From NCBI RefSeq assembly GCF_922984935.1, contig NC_060074.1, positions 26,449,501-26,513,500 of the forward strand: 64,000 nucleotides of DNA, read 5' to 3'. A model generated the notes under the pieces. It had not been told where the DNA came from. It searched no databases and worked only from the letters and a program-made list of their open reading frames with translations. A program made the position numbers and the translations under genes. This DNA comes from Meles meles. Its lineage: Eukaryota; Chordata; Mammalia; Carnivora; Mustelidae. This document shows positions 11,005 through 22,679 of this stretch, in pieces (the first letter of the stretch is position 1; every line of letters starts with the position of its first letter).

Positions 11005-12915
11005 TACAAATTGGCTTGCTTTATTGATGGGCTGTTTTCTTCTCCAATAGTGCGTTCTTTCAATGCACTGTGCGCACTTGTGTATTGGGACAGTGTCATC
11101 ACCAACGACACAAAGACAGGGCTGCGATTCCACTGGAAGCTTAGCAAGTGAACGTTAGTGGGTAGTAACAAAAACTCCCCCCTTCTCCAAACGTCAGACA
11201 GGCACCTCTGAGCCTTCTTTTCAACTAGGCCTTGCTCTCGGGACTTAACCTTTAACCCATTTAGTCCAGTTTTACCAAGACTCTTAGTTAATTTCTCTGG
11301 TCAAATTCCTCACTGTCCCCTCCCCCCTTTGGCATCTGATCACCCTAACCTGCTTTCAGCAAGAAGCCCCTCCCCTTGACCTCTTCTCTTAATAACTTTC
11401 CATCCATGACACACCCCCTCCCCCAACTCCACTCATTGGCTAAAATCCCCAGCATTTTTGCTGCATTCTGGGTTGTACCCAACCTCTGGCTTCTATTGCG
11501 ATAGCCTTGACGTCCATGCAATAGTCTTGAAGAGTCTTCTTTACGATTTTAACAAGTGTCAGAATAATGTTTTCCTTAACGATAGGCTGTGTTGTGTGCT
11601 GTAAAACAAAACATCTCAATCTTCTCTAAGTTTTATAGTTTGGTTTCAGCCACAGGTATTAAATATGATCTACTGTCTGAGAGCTAACTGCTCCAAAGCC
11701 CTTGTTGCAGATGCACTTAATCCTTTCTCTTTCTCCCCTCCTTCCGCCAACTCTCCAGAAAAAGAAAAGCTGCACCTTAGTTAAAATTGCTTTCAGCATA
11801 AAAACATTCCAGAGGAGTGGAGCTGGACACGTGGGGAGTGGCACAGCAGCTCCACTCGGGACCATAAAATGATAAGTGGGGGTTCTTTTGCCAAGAGGGG
11901 GCCCCCCTGCACCAGGTGGAAGGCAGTGTGGGTGAATGAGGGGGTGTCAAGGAAGTACCACCAGAAGCCAGGACGAGGTTCTGTGGGTCACTGGAACAAG
12001 AAAAAGACTAACAGCATCCTTATTAGAAGCAGAGGGTAGAAGAAAGCTGAGGGAGAATAAAGAGAAAAAGTAACAGCTAAGCAGAAAGAAGCTGAACAAG
12101 TAAGGAGGGGAAGTGAGGGGTTTGAGCCTCAGGGTCCTTTCTGGCAGAACTCTAGCAAATGCTTGCACAAACCCACACAAATCTGATGATGACATCATGC
12201 CCCCACCCTTTCCTGAAGCCAAGGGGATGTTCTCCAAGTTTATGGAAGAGGGAACCTAAAGGTAGTGACTTGCCTATTCACCAATTCATACACATACAAA
12301 TCAGCTGAGTTAGTTATTCTGGCTTATTTTATGGTCTGTTTCTCAAGCATCTGAAGATCACCAGTGGTAGAGTACTATTAGGTGATGCCTTGCAGAAAAT
12401 TATTCTACTTTTCTCTGCCTTTTAAGTGCACACAGTTGTTAGACCACACATTTGGCTGTGGATATGATCCACAAAACAAAAGCTCATCCAAAAGCTATTC
12501 CACACATGAACAGAAAGTTTCTTCCATGCCAGTTTCCCAGAGCTCCACAAACCCTCCTGCCTTCTTTGTATCTACTTCCTTGGCTTAAAAGGCCATTGGA
12601 AATTGCCTTTGACTTCCTAAATGCTCTGAACATGTGAATTCTGAAGAAATTAAGGGTGAGTATTGTGGACTCTGGTGAAGACTTGTCTTGGGAGTTGTGA
12701 GAATATAAGTAGATCAATGTCATTCAGTCAGTGCTTTCCTTCCACTCTTCTCTGACAGCATCTAGTCATCAGAGCAATGAAGGTCATAGCCTGGCCATTG
12801 CCAAGCAGAGAAGCCCAGTGGACTGGGTGTTCCTTGTTAGTATCTATAGACCACTCTCCATTCCATCCCATTCTGTTCCCTGGGAGGCTGCCTCTGTGCA
12901 TCACATCATTCCAAC
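11005..12915. other. unassigned sequence
   Basis: No transposon was recognised. The part at 11,040-11,160 has a few CpGs; the rest is ordinary. Several C-rich runs (11,310-11,420) and A/G-rich runs (12,000-12,115) generate chance open frames. Confidence 0.45.
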
Positions 12916-12919
12916 TGAC

Positions 12920-13330
12920 TTACCCTCTGGTTTCCATTAGGTTTGGCCAATGACAGGCACTGGCAGGAAATCAGAGGGTGAGAGGAGGGAGCACTTCTGG
13001 AAGTGAGTTTCTCTCCTCTCCATTCCAGTCTCCATCCTCCCTCTTCCCAGGTTCAGATGTGCAGTGACTGCAGTCTTTGACAGAAGGTCACTGATCCTTT
13101 CTGGTGGGACATCTCTCCAGAGAGCTCCAGCTCATGACACTTTCTGGTAACCTCTCCCTACCCTGCTTCAGACCACGAAGGGAATTGCATCATTTCCTGC
13201 TGGCAACAGTCCCTGTCACCATCCCTCGGTGGTTGACTTAACCTAACCCTCACATTTTTTAAAGTATCCTCTTTAGATATCTTATGTATGAGCCATCTGT
13301 TTCCTACTGGGACTTTTACCACTATACACT
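12920..13330 (+). mobile_element. old LTR-like repeat, family uncertain
   Basis: TTTGGCCAATGACAGGCACT, GGCAGGAAATCAGAGGGTGA, a C/T-rich centre and GAGCCATCTGTTTCCTACTG followed by GGGACTTTTACC follow a widespread mammalian repeat whose ending resembles an LTR (a weak TTTAAAGTA near 13,258 stands where a polyadenylation signal would be). I cannot name the family with confidence. Confidence 0.45.
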
Positions 13331-13449
13331 CTGCGTTCACTGTCAAGATTTTATATCTATCTCAATTTTCCAAAGCATAGTTCCAATCAAAACTATTTAT
13401 TTCACATTTAAGAGTATTTTAGACCACATTAAAAAGAAGTGATTATAGG

Positions 13450-14210
13450 TTCTACTTTCAGAATGACCATACAAGGAGCCCTGAGGACCTGTTCCCCAGT
13501 GAAACAATTATAATAAATGAGAATTTTTTTAAAAAAACATTTAAAGTCTCTACAAATTGTCCTAGGGGAATATAAAAAATGAAGAAACATTTATTCAAGA
13601 AAAACTACTAAATCCCCATAAGAACAGCAAGTCTGTGGCACCTGAGCTATGACCTGCTATTTCCCTCTCCCCTTTAGCTCAGCTTAAGGGAAGCTATACT
13701 CATAATGGGTCTGCCCAAAAGGTGAGGTGCCCTCTCTTCCAGCCTCTTAGTAAAGGACTGTATAGTTTCTCACTGGAAGGGACAGGGTACCAGCAGTTTT
13801 CATCCCCTCCAACTTCAATTCGGAAAGGCCAAACTCCTGGTGAATGTGGCTGAAAAGTAGTCATTTCCCATCCTCTATTCCATCCCCTTCATAGGACAGA
13901 AGCCAGTACCAGATGTGGCAGACAAAGAATATGAAGGACACAATTATCATTCCCTCTGGCTCATTCCAGTTTGCACATCAGGAGAAGCAAGCCAAGAAGA
14001 TCAGAGGCTACCATCCCCTGCCAGCACCCAAAGCAGTAGCTCTGAGATTTTGCTTAGTGGGGAGGCAATCTATAAGATCAGTAGGCTCCAAAGCTGTCCC
14101 CAAAAGAGCTGACTTTATTGTAAACCAAGTGCGGGGAAGGGAAAGCCTAAAGGTGCTCTCAAAAATAATGGGCATTTTGGCAGTAAATAATTAAAAGGAG
14201 ATCCTACTTA
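13450..14210 (+). mobile_element. possible 5' region of an old LINE-1
   Basis: The stretch lies directly upstream of the L1 fragments at 14.9-18.9 kb in the same orientation. Phrases such as GTGAAACAATTATAATAAAT resemble old L1 5' regions. It contains no ORF1 that I can recognise. The 93-codon open frame at 13,913-14,194 has no known domain. The assignment is tentative. Confidence 0.3.
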
Positions 14211-14212
14211 AA

Positions 14213-14296
14213 AAAATATATATATAGATATCTATATCTATATATAGATATAGATATAGTTCTATATAGATATAGATATCTATATATATATTTTTT
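14213..14296. repeat. AT-palindromic microsatellite (TATAGA/TATC)
   Basis: Interleaved TATAGATA, TCTATATA and GATATC units form several short overlapping inverted repeats across about 80 bp. It abuts the 5' TSD of the SINE at 14,311. The tract can fold into hairpins or cruciforms. Confidence 0.9.
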
Positions 14297-14310
14297 AAGC
14301 TCAACCATAG

Positions 14311-14502
14311 GGGTGCCTGGGTGGCTCAGTAGGTTAAGCCTCTGCCTTCGGCTCCAGTCATGATCTCAGGGTCCTGGGATTGAGCCCCACATCAGGATCT
14401 CTGCTCAGCAGGGAGCCTGTTTCCCCCTCTCTCTCTCTGCCTGCCTCTCTGCCTACTTGTGATCTCTGTCTGTCAAATAAATAAATAAAATCTTAAAAAA
14501 AA
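14311..14502 (+). mobile_element. young mustelid-type tRNA-Lys SINE with TSD
   Basis: Full head-to-tail copy: GGGTGCCTGGGTGGCTCAG, a B-box-like GGGATTGAGCCCC, a CT-rich stretch, CTGCCTACTTGTGATCTCTG, then the AAATAAATAAATAAAATC tail and poly-A. The flanking duplication is AAGCTCAACCATAG at 14,297-14,310 and AAGCTCAACTATAG at 14,503-14,516, with one mismatch. Confidence 0.95.
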
Positions 14503-14515
14503 AAGCTCAACTATA

Positions 14516-14576
14516 GATAAGATAGTTAATCAGAAAAAAACAAAAAACAAAAAACAAAAACAAAAACACACAGAGA
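14516..14576 (+). repeat. A-rich (CAAAAA)n simple repeat
   Basis: Tandem CAAAAA and CAAAAAC units at 14,535-14,570. No TSD or element body is attached. Confidence 0.8.
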
Positions 14577-14644
14577 AATGGACAAGATGAGCAATCCAGG
14601 GGTCAGAACAAACCTCAAAGACTGGCCTCAAAAACTGCTCATAC

Positions 14645-14848
14645 AGGGCGCCTGGGTGGCTCAGCGGGTTAAAGCCTCTGCCTTCGGCTCAGGTCATGAT
14701 CCCAGGGTCCTGGGATCGAGCCCCGCATCGGGCTCTCTGCTTGGCTGGGAGCCTGCTTCCTCCTCTCTCTCTCTCTGCCTGCCTTTCTGCCTACTTGCCT
14801 ACTTGTAATCTCTATCTGTCAAATAAATAAATCTTAAAAAAAAAAAAA
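14645..14848 (+). mobile_element. young mustelid-type tRNA-Lys SINE with TSD
   Basis: Begins AGGGCGCCTGGGTGGCTCAG and has the B-box-like GGGATCGAGCCCC and a duplicated CTACTTGC step in the 3' region, then AAATAAATAAATCTT and poly-A. The perfect 14-bp TSD AAAACTGCTCATAC lies at 14,631-14,644 and 14,849-14,862. It is the second same-orientation SINE within 150 bp. Confidence 0.95.
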
Positions 14849-14929
14849 AAAACTGCTCATACCTGAATTTAATTGGACCAGACTGTGGAGCAAATTATCC
14901 ACCAGGCATTGTTAAAGACAATAGAGAAA

Positions 14930-15012
14930 CTATTAAATTACTATATTGTGCACCAGAAACTAATATTAACACTATATGATAACTAACTAGAATTAAACAA
15001 AATTTAAAGTAA
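14930..15012 (+). mobile_element. LINE-1 3' end fragment
   Basis: ATTGTGCACCAGAAACTAAT followed by ATTAACACTATATGATAAC and an ATTAAACAAAATTTAAA tail resembles the extreme 3' end of older carnivoran L1s. There is no ORF2. Confidence 0.6.
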
Positions 15013-15136
15013 TAAAAGCAAAACAATAAATCAGCTGGTAGTTGATGAAGCTTAACAACTTAGTGTGATATCGAATGAGCGAGACAGCTTACCAGGGAGC
15101 TCAGAAAGTCAAAAGTAACGTGGTAGACCTAAATCC

Positions 15137-15196
15137 AATAATCCTCCTCCTCATTCTCCTCCTCATTCTCCTCCTCCTCCACCTCTTCCTCCTTAT
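15137..15196 (+). repeat. (CTC/CTT)n pyrimidine repeat inside the fossil L1
   Basis: Imperfect TCCTCCTCATTCTCCTCC units make one strand wholly pyrimidine. It explains the Leu/Ile-rich chance open frame here. Confidence 0.85.
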
Positions 15197-17287
15197 CATC
15201 AATGTGAATGGATTAAATGGCCAAATAAAAAGGCAGATATTGTCTAACTGGATTTTTTTAAAAATCCAACTATATGCTGTCTATAGGAGATATATTTCAG
15301 ATTCAAAGATACAAGTAGGCTGAACATAAAAAGGTAGAAAAACATATCATACAAACAACAACCATAAGAAAGCTGGGTGGCATACTAATATCAGACAAAA
15401 TGGACTTTAAAACAAATCTTAAAAAGTAACTAGAGAAAATGAAGGACATCCTATGATGATTAAAATGTCAATCCCTCAAGAAGATATAACGTTTATAAAC
15501 ATATATAAACCTAACAACAGAAACTCCAAAAATACATGAAACAAATACAGACTAAATTGAAGGGAGAAATTGACAGTTCTACAATAATATTTGGAGACTT
15601 GAATACTGTTTTCAATAATGAAGACAACAATTCTTCCTTAAGACCCTAGAAAAAGAAGAACAAATTAAACCAAAGCCAAGCAGAAGAAAGAAAACAGCAA
15701 GAATTAGAGCAGAAACTAATAAAATAGAGAATAAAAAAATAATGGAGACAATCAGTAAAATCAAAAGTTGGTTCTTTGAGAATAAGAAAACTAACAAATC
15801 TTTAGCTAGACTCACCAAACATAAAGGAGCGAAAACTCAAATTTCCAAATTAAGAATGAAAATGGTGACCTTTCTACTGATGTACAGAAATAAGTAAGAT
15901 TACAAGGGAATAATGAACAATGACATGCCAACAAATTAATTTAAATGAAATGAACAAATTCCTATAAAAACTATCAAATCTAACCCAAAAAGAAATACTA
16001 CCTGAACAGATCTATTAAAAAGTGAAGAGACTGAATTACTAGGCCCAGATGACATCACTGTAAACTCTCCCAAAAATTGAAATAAGGATTAATATTGTTC
16101 TTTTAAAACTTTTCCAAAAAGTGGAATAGAGAGGAACACTTTCTAACTCATTCTATAAAGCCAGAATTATCTTGATATCAAAACCAAAAAGATATCACAG
16201 GAAAGAAAACTACAGGCCATTATTTCTTGTGAATACGGAAACAAGGTCCTTATCAAAGTACTAGCACATCAAATCCAATATGCAACATGCAAAAGCACTG
16301 TACCCTATGACTAACTGAAATTATCCTAGGAATGCAAAGTTGGTTTAAGTTTTGAAAATCAATTAATGTAATACATGATATCAATAGGACTAACACCATG
16401 TAATTTTCCCAATTAATACAGAAAAAGTGTTTAACAAAATCTAATATCTCTTGACAATAAAAAATACTCAACAAACTGAAAATAAAGAAAATTTCCTCAG
16501 TCTAATAAACAGCACTTTTATAAAACCCATAGGTAACATCATATCTAATGGTAACAGACTGTTTTTTTTCTCAAATCAGAAACAAGAAGAATGACCACTG
16601 TTTCCACTCCTATTCAACACTGTGCTGGAAGTCCTAATCAAAGAAATTAGGCAAAAAAATAAGAGGCATCTAGATTTAAAAAGAAAAAGTAAAGCTATCT
16701 AGTGACAGAAAACAAAATCTCATATATAGAAAATCTTAAGGACTCTAACAAAAAAAAACTAATAAGTTAGTTCAGCAGGTTTGAAGAATATAAAATTATG
16801 ATGCAAGTCAATTATATTTCTATATGCATATAATGGACAATCTGAAAATAAAGTTAAAATAATTCCATTTACAGTACCATCAAAAAGAATAAAATACTTA
16901 GAAATACATTAACAAAAGAAATGGAACGCTTTAGCAAAAGAAAATACAATTAACAAAAGAAATCAAATGATGAACACTACAAAACACTGCCAAAAGAAAT
17001 TAAAGAATACTTAAATAAATAGAAAGACATCCCATGTTCATGGACTGGAAGATTTAATATCATTACGATGGCAATACTCTCCAAATTGATCTACAAATTC
17101 ATCACAATTTGTGTCAAATGATAGCTGGATTCTTTGCAGAAATTGACAGACTGATCCAAAAATCCCAATGGAAATTCAAGAGACCCAGAACAGCCAAAAA
17201 CTTTTTTGAAAAAGAACAAAGCAGCAGGACTCACATCACACTTTCTCACACTTCCAAGACAATTCAAAGGGGGAAAGAAAAATTTCC

Positions 17288-17488
17288 TTTTTTTTTTTTT
17301 AAAGATTTTTTTTTTATGTATTTGACAGACAGAGATCACAAGTAGGCAGAGAAGCAGGCAAAGAGAGAGAGGAGGAAGCAGGCTCCCTGCTGAGCAGAGA
17401 GCCCAATGCGGGGCTCGATTCCAGGACCCTGAGATCATGACTGAGCAGAAAGCAGAGGCTTTAACCCATTGAGCTACCCAGGTGCCCC
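17288..17488 (-). mobile_element. young mustelid-type tRNA-Lys SINE inside the fossil L1
   Basis: Reverse-complement copy: T-run, AAAGATTTTTTTTTTATGTA, GACAGACAGAGATCACAAGT, AGGCAGAG repeats, GGGGCTCGATTCCAGGACC and CCCAGGTGCCCC at the head. Flanks are both A-rich (AAAAATTT-like), consistent with a short TSD, though an exact one could not be fixed. Confidence 0.93.
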
Positions 17489-18467
17489 GAAAAAAAAATT
17501 TTCAACAAACTGGATATCCACATGCAAAGGAACAAGTTTGGACCACTACCTCATATCATATACAAAAATTAACTTAAAATGGATCTAAAACCTAAATGTA
17601 AGAGCTTAAATTATGAAACTCTTGGAGGAGACATACACACACATTTTTGTGACCTTAGATTACCAATGGTTGCTTAGTCTGATAACAAAAGTACAAGAAA
17701 AAATAGAAAAATTTAAAATCATCAAAATTAACTTTTATATTTACAAGGATACCAGTTAGAAAGTTAAAAACACAGCCCACAGAATCAGAGAAAAATCTGT
17801 AAGTACTATTTCTGAAGAGGTACTTTTATCTAGAAAAGACAGATAACTATTTAAACTCAATAACAAGAAGACAAAAACCCCATTATAAACTGGTGAACGA
17901 TCTGAATAGATTATTCTCCAAAGTAGATATACAAATGGCCAATAAGCTTATAAAATGATTCTTAGTATCATTAGCATCAGGAAAATGTAAATAAAACCAC
18001 AATGATATATTCCTTCATACCTACTAGGATGACTATGATATAAAATTTTTAATAAACAGATAACAAACTGGTAAGGATGTAGAGAAATTGGAACCCTCAT
18101 CATTGCTCTTGGGAATGTAAAATGGTGTAAGTACTGTGGAAAACAATTTGGTAGTTTCTCTTACTTACTATTTGACTTAGCAATCCCACTCCTAGATATA
18201 TGCATGAGAGTAATGAAAAGATGTTCAGCCAAATGACTTAAACAAGAATGTTGATAGCAGCATTATTCATAATATCCATACAATGGAAATAATCCAAATA
18301 ACCATCAACTGGTGCATGGATAAATAAAATATGGTGTATCTGTATAATGGCATATTTTATGAAGTCATAAAAAGGAATGACGTACTGACCCATACTACAA
18401 CATGGGTAAACCTTGAAAACATTATGCGAAGTGAAAATAGGCAGTCACAAAATACTACATGTTGTAG

Positions 18468-18665
18468 GGGCACCTGGGTGGCTCAGTGGGTTAGGCCGCT
18501 GCCTTTGGCTCAGCTCTTGATCCCAGAGTCCTGGGATGGAGCCCCACATCAGGCTTTCTGCTCAGCAGGGAGCCTGCCTCCCCCTCTCTCTCTGCCTGCC
18601 TCTCTGCCTACTTGTGATCTCTCTCTCTGTCAAATAAATAAAATCTTAAAAAAAAAAAAAAAAGA
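18468..18665 (+). mobile_element. young mustelid-type tRNA-Lys SINE with TSD
   Basis: Starts GGGCACCTGGGTGGCTCAG, with CTGGGATGGAGCCCCACATC, the CTGCCTACTTGTGATCTCTC segment, AAATAAATAAAATCTT and poly-A. ACATGTTGTAG flanks it at 18,457-18,467 and 18,668-18,678. It splits the 3' end of the fossil L1. Confidence 0.95.
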
Positions 18666-19078
18666 CCACATGTTGTAGAATTCAACAGGATGAAATATCC
18701 AGAATAGAAAAATCTTTAGAGACAGAAAGGAGATTAGTAGTTGCCTAGAGCTGAAAAGAGGGAAAACTGGGAGTCATTGTTAATGGATATGGGGTTTCTT
18801 CTGGGGGAACACAAATGCAAAATGGATTGAGGTGATGGTTGTACAACCATGTGAAATACTAAAAACACCATGGAGTTGTACACTTCAGATGAATGAATTC
18901 TACATTATGTGAATTATCTCTCAACAAGGCTGGTTGTTTTTTTTTAAGTGGTTATAGTTGTTTTTTTCTGACCCAGGAAAGCAAACCAGCCATTAACGTG
19001 GACAACATTTCTCACGGTTCACCGTTACACCATCCACTGCACTCAGACGTGATCTCCACTGCACAGGAAATGCAGGCA

Positions 19079-19325
19079 TTATAGCATAATGGCTAAGAGC
19101 CAGCTGCCTGTGTTAGAGTCCTGGCTTACTCACTTACCAGATGTGGGATTTGGGGAAAGTTCCTTCATCTCTCTGCCTCGGTCCCCTTAGCTATAAAATG
19201 AGGATAATAATCATGTCTAGCTCAAAGAGTTTGCAGAGGATTTAAAAATATAATACATTGAGAGCTATTAGAATACTCCCTAAGACATAATCAGTGCAAT
19301 AGAAGTATTGTTGTATTATTAACCC
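19079..19325 (+). mobile_element. MIR SINE, well-preserved length
   Basis: ATAGCATAATGGCTAAGAGC, then GTCCTGGCTTACTCACTTAC, CAGATGTGGGATTTGGGG, CTATAAAATGAGGATAATAA and the final segment give nearly the full MIR order (tRNA head, core, LINE-derived tail). Confidence 0.85.
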
Positions 19326-19334
19326 ATTTCCCCT

Positions 19335-19925
19335 TCCTAATACTACCTCGGAATTCTCCCACCAAGTGGATAGGCCAATCATCATAGTCTATCCCCTTAT
19401 CCATAGTGATTGATTCAGAGACAGGCCCATGAGTTAACCAGGCTCATCAGGCCAGGGAGACTCTATTCTCAGATCTTGGTTGAGCTGTTTGGTCACAGAC
19501 CCCCTCCTTTCACCTGGCGATTAAACAAGGATGCATTGAACCCCCTACTCCAGAAGTTCAGGCAGTTGTTAGGGGATCACAGGGGAAAACTTGTGATGCG
19601 AGAGAGACACACAGGGAAGAGTTTAAATGTGAGTTCCTCCTGGAAATCTTTTCCCCATTATCACTACACACAGATGGAATTAAATGTTCTCGCTATACAA
19701 TCCCATAGAAACTTCTCCACCGCCTAAGACACATCCCAGTTTGCCTAGGGCTATCCCATTTTAGATATGTTGGCCCACTACAGTTATTAAGAACTCCTCT
19801 TTCATCTTCAACAGAGTCCTAGTTGGGTGATAAATTAAATAATCATCTTTTTCTATCACAAAATTTATGTACTATATGTAGTTATTTGTTTAAACATCTG
19901 ACTTAGTTGTTTGGCACTAAACCTT
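19335..19925. other. mostly unassigned; possible old repeat at 19,395-19,560
   Basis: ATAGTGATTGATTCAGAGAC followed by AGGCCCATGAGTTAACC resembles a common old mammalian repeat, but I cannot name it. The 105-codon open frame at 19,410-19,727 shows no known domain. Confidence 0.3.
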
Positions 19926-19927
19926 AA

Positions 19928-20045
19928 AAAAAATCAGGGACTGTGACCATATTAGCCATTGTTTTATTCCCATTACCTCACACAGTGCCTGCCATGAGAT
20001 AGGTATTTAATAACTACATGCAGAATATATGGATAAATGAATAAA
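19928..20045 (+). mobile_element. L2 LINE 3' end
   Basis: GGGACTGTGACCATATTAGC, then ACCTCACACAGTGCCTGCC and ATAGGTATTTAATAACTAC to GATAAATGAATAAATGAA match the L2 3' UTR and its terminal AATAAATG-like repeats. Confidence 0.75.
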
Positions 20046-20049
20046 TGAA

Positions 20050-22400
20050 ATAATTTTTTTAATGGTCACCATGCCTATTCCTAGCCCCAGTGTTTTCCTC
20101 TTTCAAAGTCATCACCTCTTAAAACCATGCCCGGTGTTGTTTTTATGCTGATTTTACAATAAATTAAAATATACTGGAGAGGAAAGCACAGAGAGGGTTG
20201 GTCCTATAACACGCACCCCTTTGGATTTAATGTTTATTCCTCTGAGAGCCAGTGAACGGAACTATCCTATTCTCTTGCCTTCAAACAGACACAACACCTG
20301 AACAGTTCAGGACACCAAGTTGAGTAAAGACTTTTTTTAGTTGAAACCTGAAACTCAAGGTAAAATTCCCAGAAGCAGAAAAAGCCCAACCAGAATTTTC
20401 TATTGGGGGAAAAAAAACCAACAACAATGCAGTCTCACAAAGCTTTTGTAGCGAATTTAAGTTGCGCGGAAGAGTCCTAGAAAAGTTTTCTGTTCCCTAC
20501 TTGCTTTTTTGGCCTTCGTTTGACCTCTCTGCCATGTAGCTCAACTTCAAGTCAGCACATAAAGCTTTATTGGATCTGTAAGTCATCTAACTCCCCCATC
20601 TTTTGTCAGGATATTTTTTTCATAGCTATGAGAAATAACTTGCAAAGAAGCTGGGAGAAGTTTTTCATTTTCAAGAGCTGGAATTGCTATTCAAACTGCA
20701 GGAAGAATAAGAACAAAATGGGGAGATGATACTCGGCACAAATTCACGTATCTATTTGATAAAAGAGGAGGAAAAGAGTAGGGAAATATACTCTTTAGAA
20801 TATTTTTGGCCTTCATTTAGTCATATTAACAGAGTCCCAGAGGCAAAAGTGGCCAAACTAAAAGGTTTACTGTATGTTCTAAAGTTAAACTTAATTCACG
20901 TTACTTTCATGCCCCTAGGGTGGGCCGCCAATGTTCTGAACCCAAAAGCTGGTTCAAGGGAAAGAAAGGAAAGCGATGGAAAATGTCCAACAAAGAAGTT
21001 AGACATGCTTAAGGGTGGTAAAACCACATGAATAAGGGTGGCAAAACCGCATGAATCTTAATCGGTCCAAGCTAACCTTGACCCATCATTAAAACAAAAA
21101 CACTTTGAAGCCTTAGGACAAGACAGATGAGACGGCTCTTCCCAGGCTGTTTGTCATCTCTTTGCTCTCTGCATATCTTGCTGCGGTTCTCAGGACTGCA
21201 AGATTGTAAAAAGAGAAACTACACTTCTAATACTTCTTGATTAAACAGCCCAGAGCAAGAAAAACCCATGACCTCATGGCTAGGCTAGATGAAGAGCCGC
21301 TCTTCTCCCTAGGTGCTCAGAACTGGCTTTGTCATTTCCTCCCCCACACTTCAGCCATGGCCGGGGGAAAAAAAGAATTCTGAGCCCTGACTCTTTAGCC
21401 AGATGGAGAAGTCTTTTCTCAACTTAGTCATTTTTGTGTCCCACTAACTGCTTTTTCTTCCATTCCTGTGCTTTAATTTTCCTGTGCACCACCTACAGAA
21501 ATTTATTTACAAAATTATGAACTAACTTCCTTTGCAGGTCTGGATTTTGAATTCCAGAAGAAAAGCCAGGGAGCTAATGGTGAACAACATGTGAATAGCT
21601 CTGGGAGTTTGGATGACACCTTCAGAGCTCTTATTTATAAGCAAGAGGGGAAACTAACGAAGTGCCCGTCAAAGACCTCCAGACAAAGGTGTTTATGGAA
21701 TGATCTTCCAGGATAATGCAAACCTAGATTAATTTTCTTTCATTTCGTTATTTTTATGCTCCACCAAAGAAGAAATGGTCATGATTTTTGTTATATCCTG
21801 TTTTGAAGATATGTCGCTATGCCTCATTATCAAAAATCTTACCCATCAAAATCTGAACCAAGAAGATATCTCATTTAAAGCACAATTACTCACAATCCAA
21901 AAGGATGAATCCCTTCACAAAAGGATTCATCATTGGTTTCTTTTAAATACTGTAGCAAGGTTTTTCAATATAATTAAAATTATCTGATTATATTTTAAGA
22001 TTTACACACGAGTTCTCAGAGTTTCACATTTTAAAATGTATAGTGAATGCATGCATTTTTTTCCTAAGCAGTGGGATTAAAAATCTCACTATGAGTTTTC
22101 TTCCCTTTATATTGTCTACCACTGCATTGTTACTAATTGATATTTCACAGAAATCTTGTCCTATACAAAATAAGTATTTTGAATGTATTCCTTTAATCAT
22201 TCACTATTTTATTTTTTGTAATGAGCCATTCATCTAACTAAATACCTATTCAACATCCACAATGTTTCAGGTCTTTCATCCAGCACAATTAATGGCTAAT
22301 ACAACTTTTAACTCCCCTCCTATGACCTGCTGATTCTTTTAACTCAAACTCAAACTTCAGTCAAAACCCTTACCTGTATCTCCAGCAGAGTACAGAATCT
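20050..22400. other. unassigned sequence
   Basis: No transposon or gene recognised. It includes the 23-bp tandem duplication at 21,011-21,056. Open frames of up to 101 codons are unremarkable. Confidence 0.45.
21011..21056. repeat. 23-bp tandem duplication
   Basis: AAGGGTGGTAAAACCACATG plus AAT is followed directly by AAGGGTGGCAAAACCGCATG plus AAT. The units differ at two positions, both T/C or A/G, one of which gives a CpG. Confidence 0.9.
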
Positions 22401-22405
22401 TGCAA

Positions 22406-22447
22406 TGAATACAATTGCATGTGAAATTTCACATGCAATTGTATTCA
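22406..22447. repeat. perfect 42-bp palindrome
   Basis: The arm from 22,406 to 22,426 is an exact reverse complement of 22,427 to 22,447, with no spacer; the centre is GAAATTTC. The arm includes GAATACAATTGCATGTG. A third, partial copy of the right arm plus flank (TCACATGCAATTGTAT...CAGCTAACT) lies at 22,463-22,490. The sequence lies outside any repeat I recognise. Confidence 0.95.
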
Positions 22448-22679
22448 GCTAACTAACTCAATTCACATGCAATTGTATAATCAGCTAACTCTACTTTAAA
22501 AAGAAAAAAAATATATCTATTTCTCATATTATAAAAGAGGATAAATTCCAACTATATTAGAAATGTAATCAAATGAAACCCTGCAACTATGAGATGAAAA
22601 CATTAGTGAATTGCTATATGATATGCGTGGGAAAATATTTCATGACCATGACTCAAAATCTAGAAACAGAGAAAGGACT

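Larger units (their letters stand above)
15070..18935 (+). mobile_element. large fossil LINE-1 (ORF2 to 3' end) interrupted by two SINEs
   Basis: The order of ORF2 landmarks runs 5' to 3': TGGATTTTTTTAAAAATCCA then ACTATATGCTGTCTATAGGA (endonuclease to linker region, 15,250-15,290), ATATCAGACAAAATGGACTT (15,390), AGATGACATCACTG (16,048), TGTTCATGGACTGGAAGA (17,035), a CAAATGGCCAATAAGC equivalent (17,932) and CAATCCCACTCCTAGATATA (18,182), then a 3' UTR to about 18,935. Frames are broken throughout and an internal deletion near 15,600-15,640 is likely. It is an old L1M-class copy. Young SINEs occupy 17,288-17,488 and 18,468-18,665. Confidence 0.85.

Noticed and set aside
14311..14502. tRNA gene suggested by A-box and B-box sequences
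   Set aside because: The boxes belong to tRNA-Lys-derived SINEs. The copies do not fold as a complete tRNA and are dispersed with TSDs.
14311..14862. CRISPR-like array from repeated similar units
   Set aside because: The units are about 190-bp SINEs with A-tails and TSDs in a mammalian genome. There are no short regular repeats with uniform spacers.
18331..18678. 115-codon frame
   Set aside because: It starts in fossil L1 ORF2 and ends inside a SINE, so it is not a gene.
22406..22490. Rho-independent terminator or bacterial-type hairpin
   Set aside because: The DNA is mammalian and no transcript context is present, so the palindrome is better treated as an unexplained repeat.
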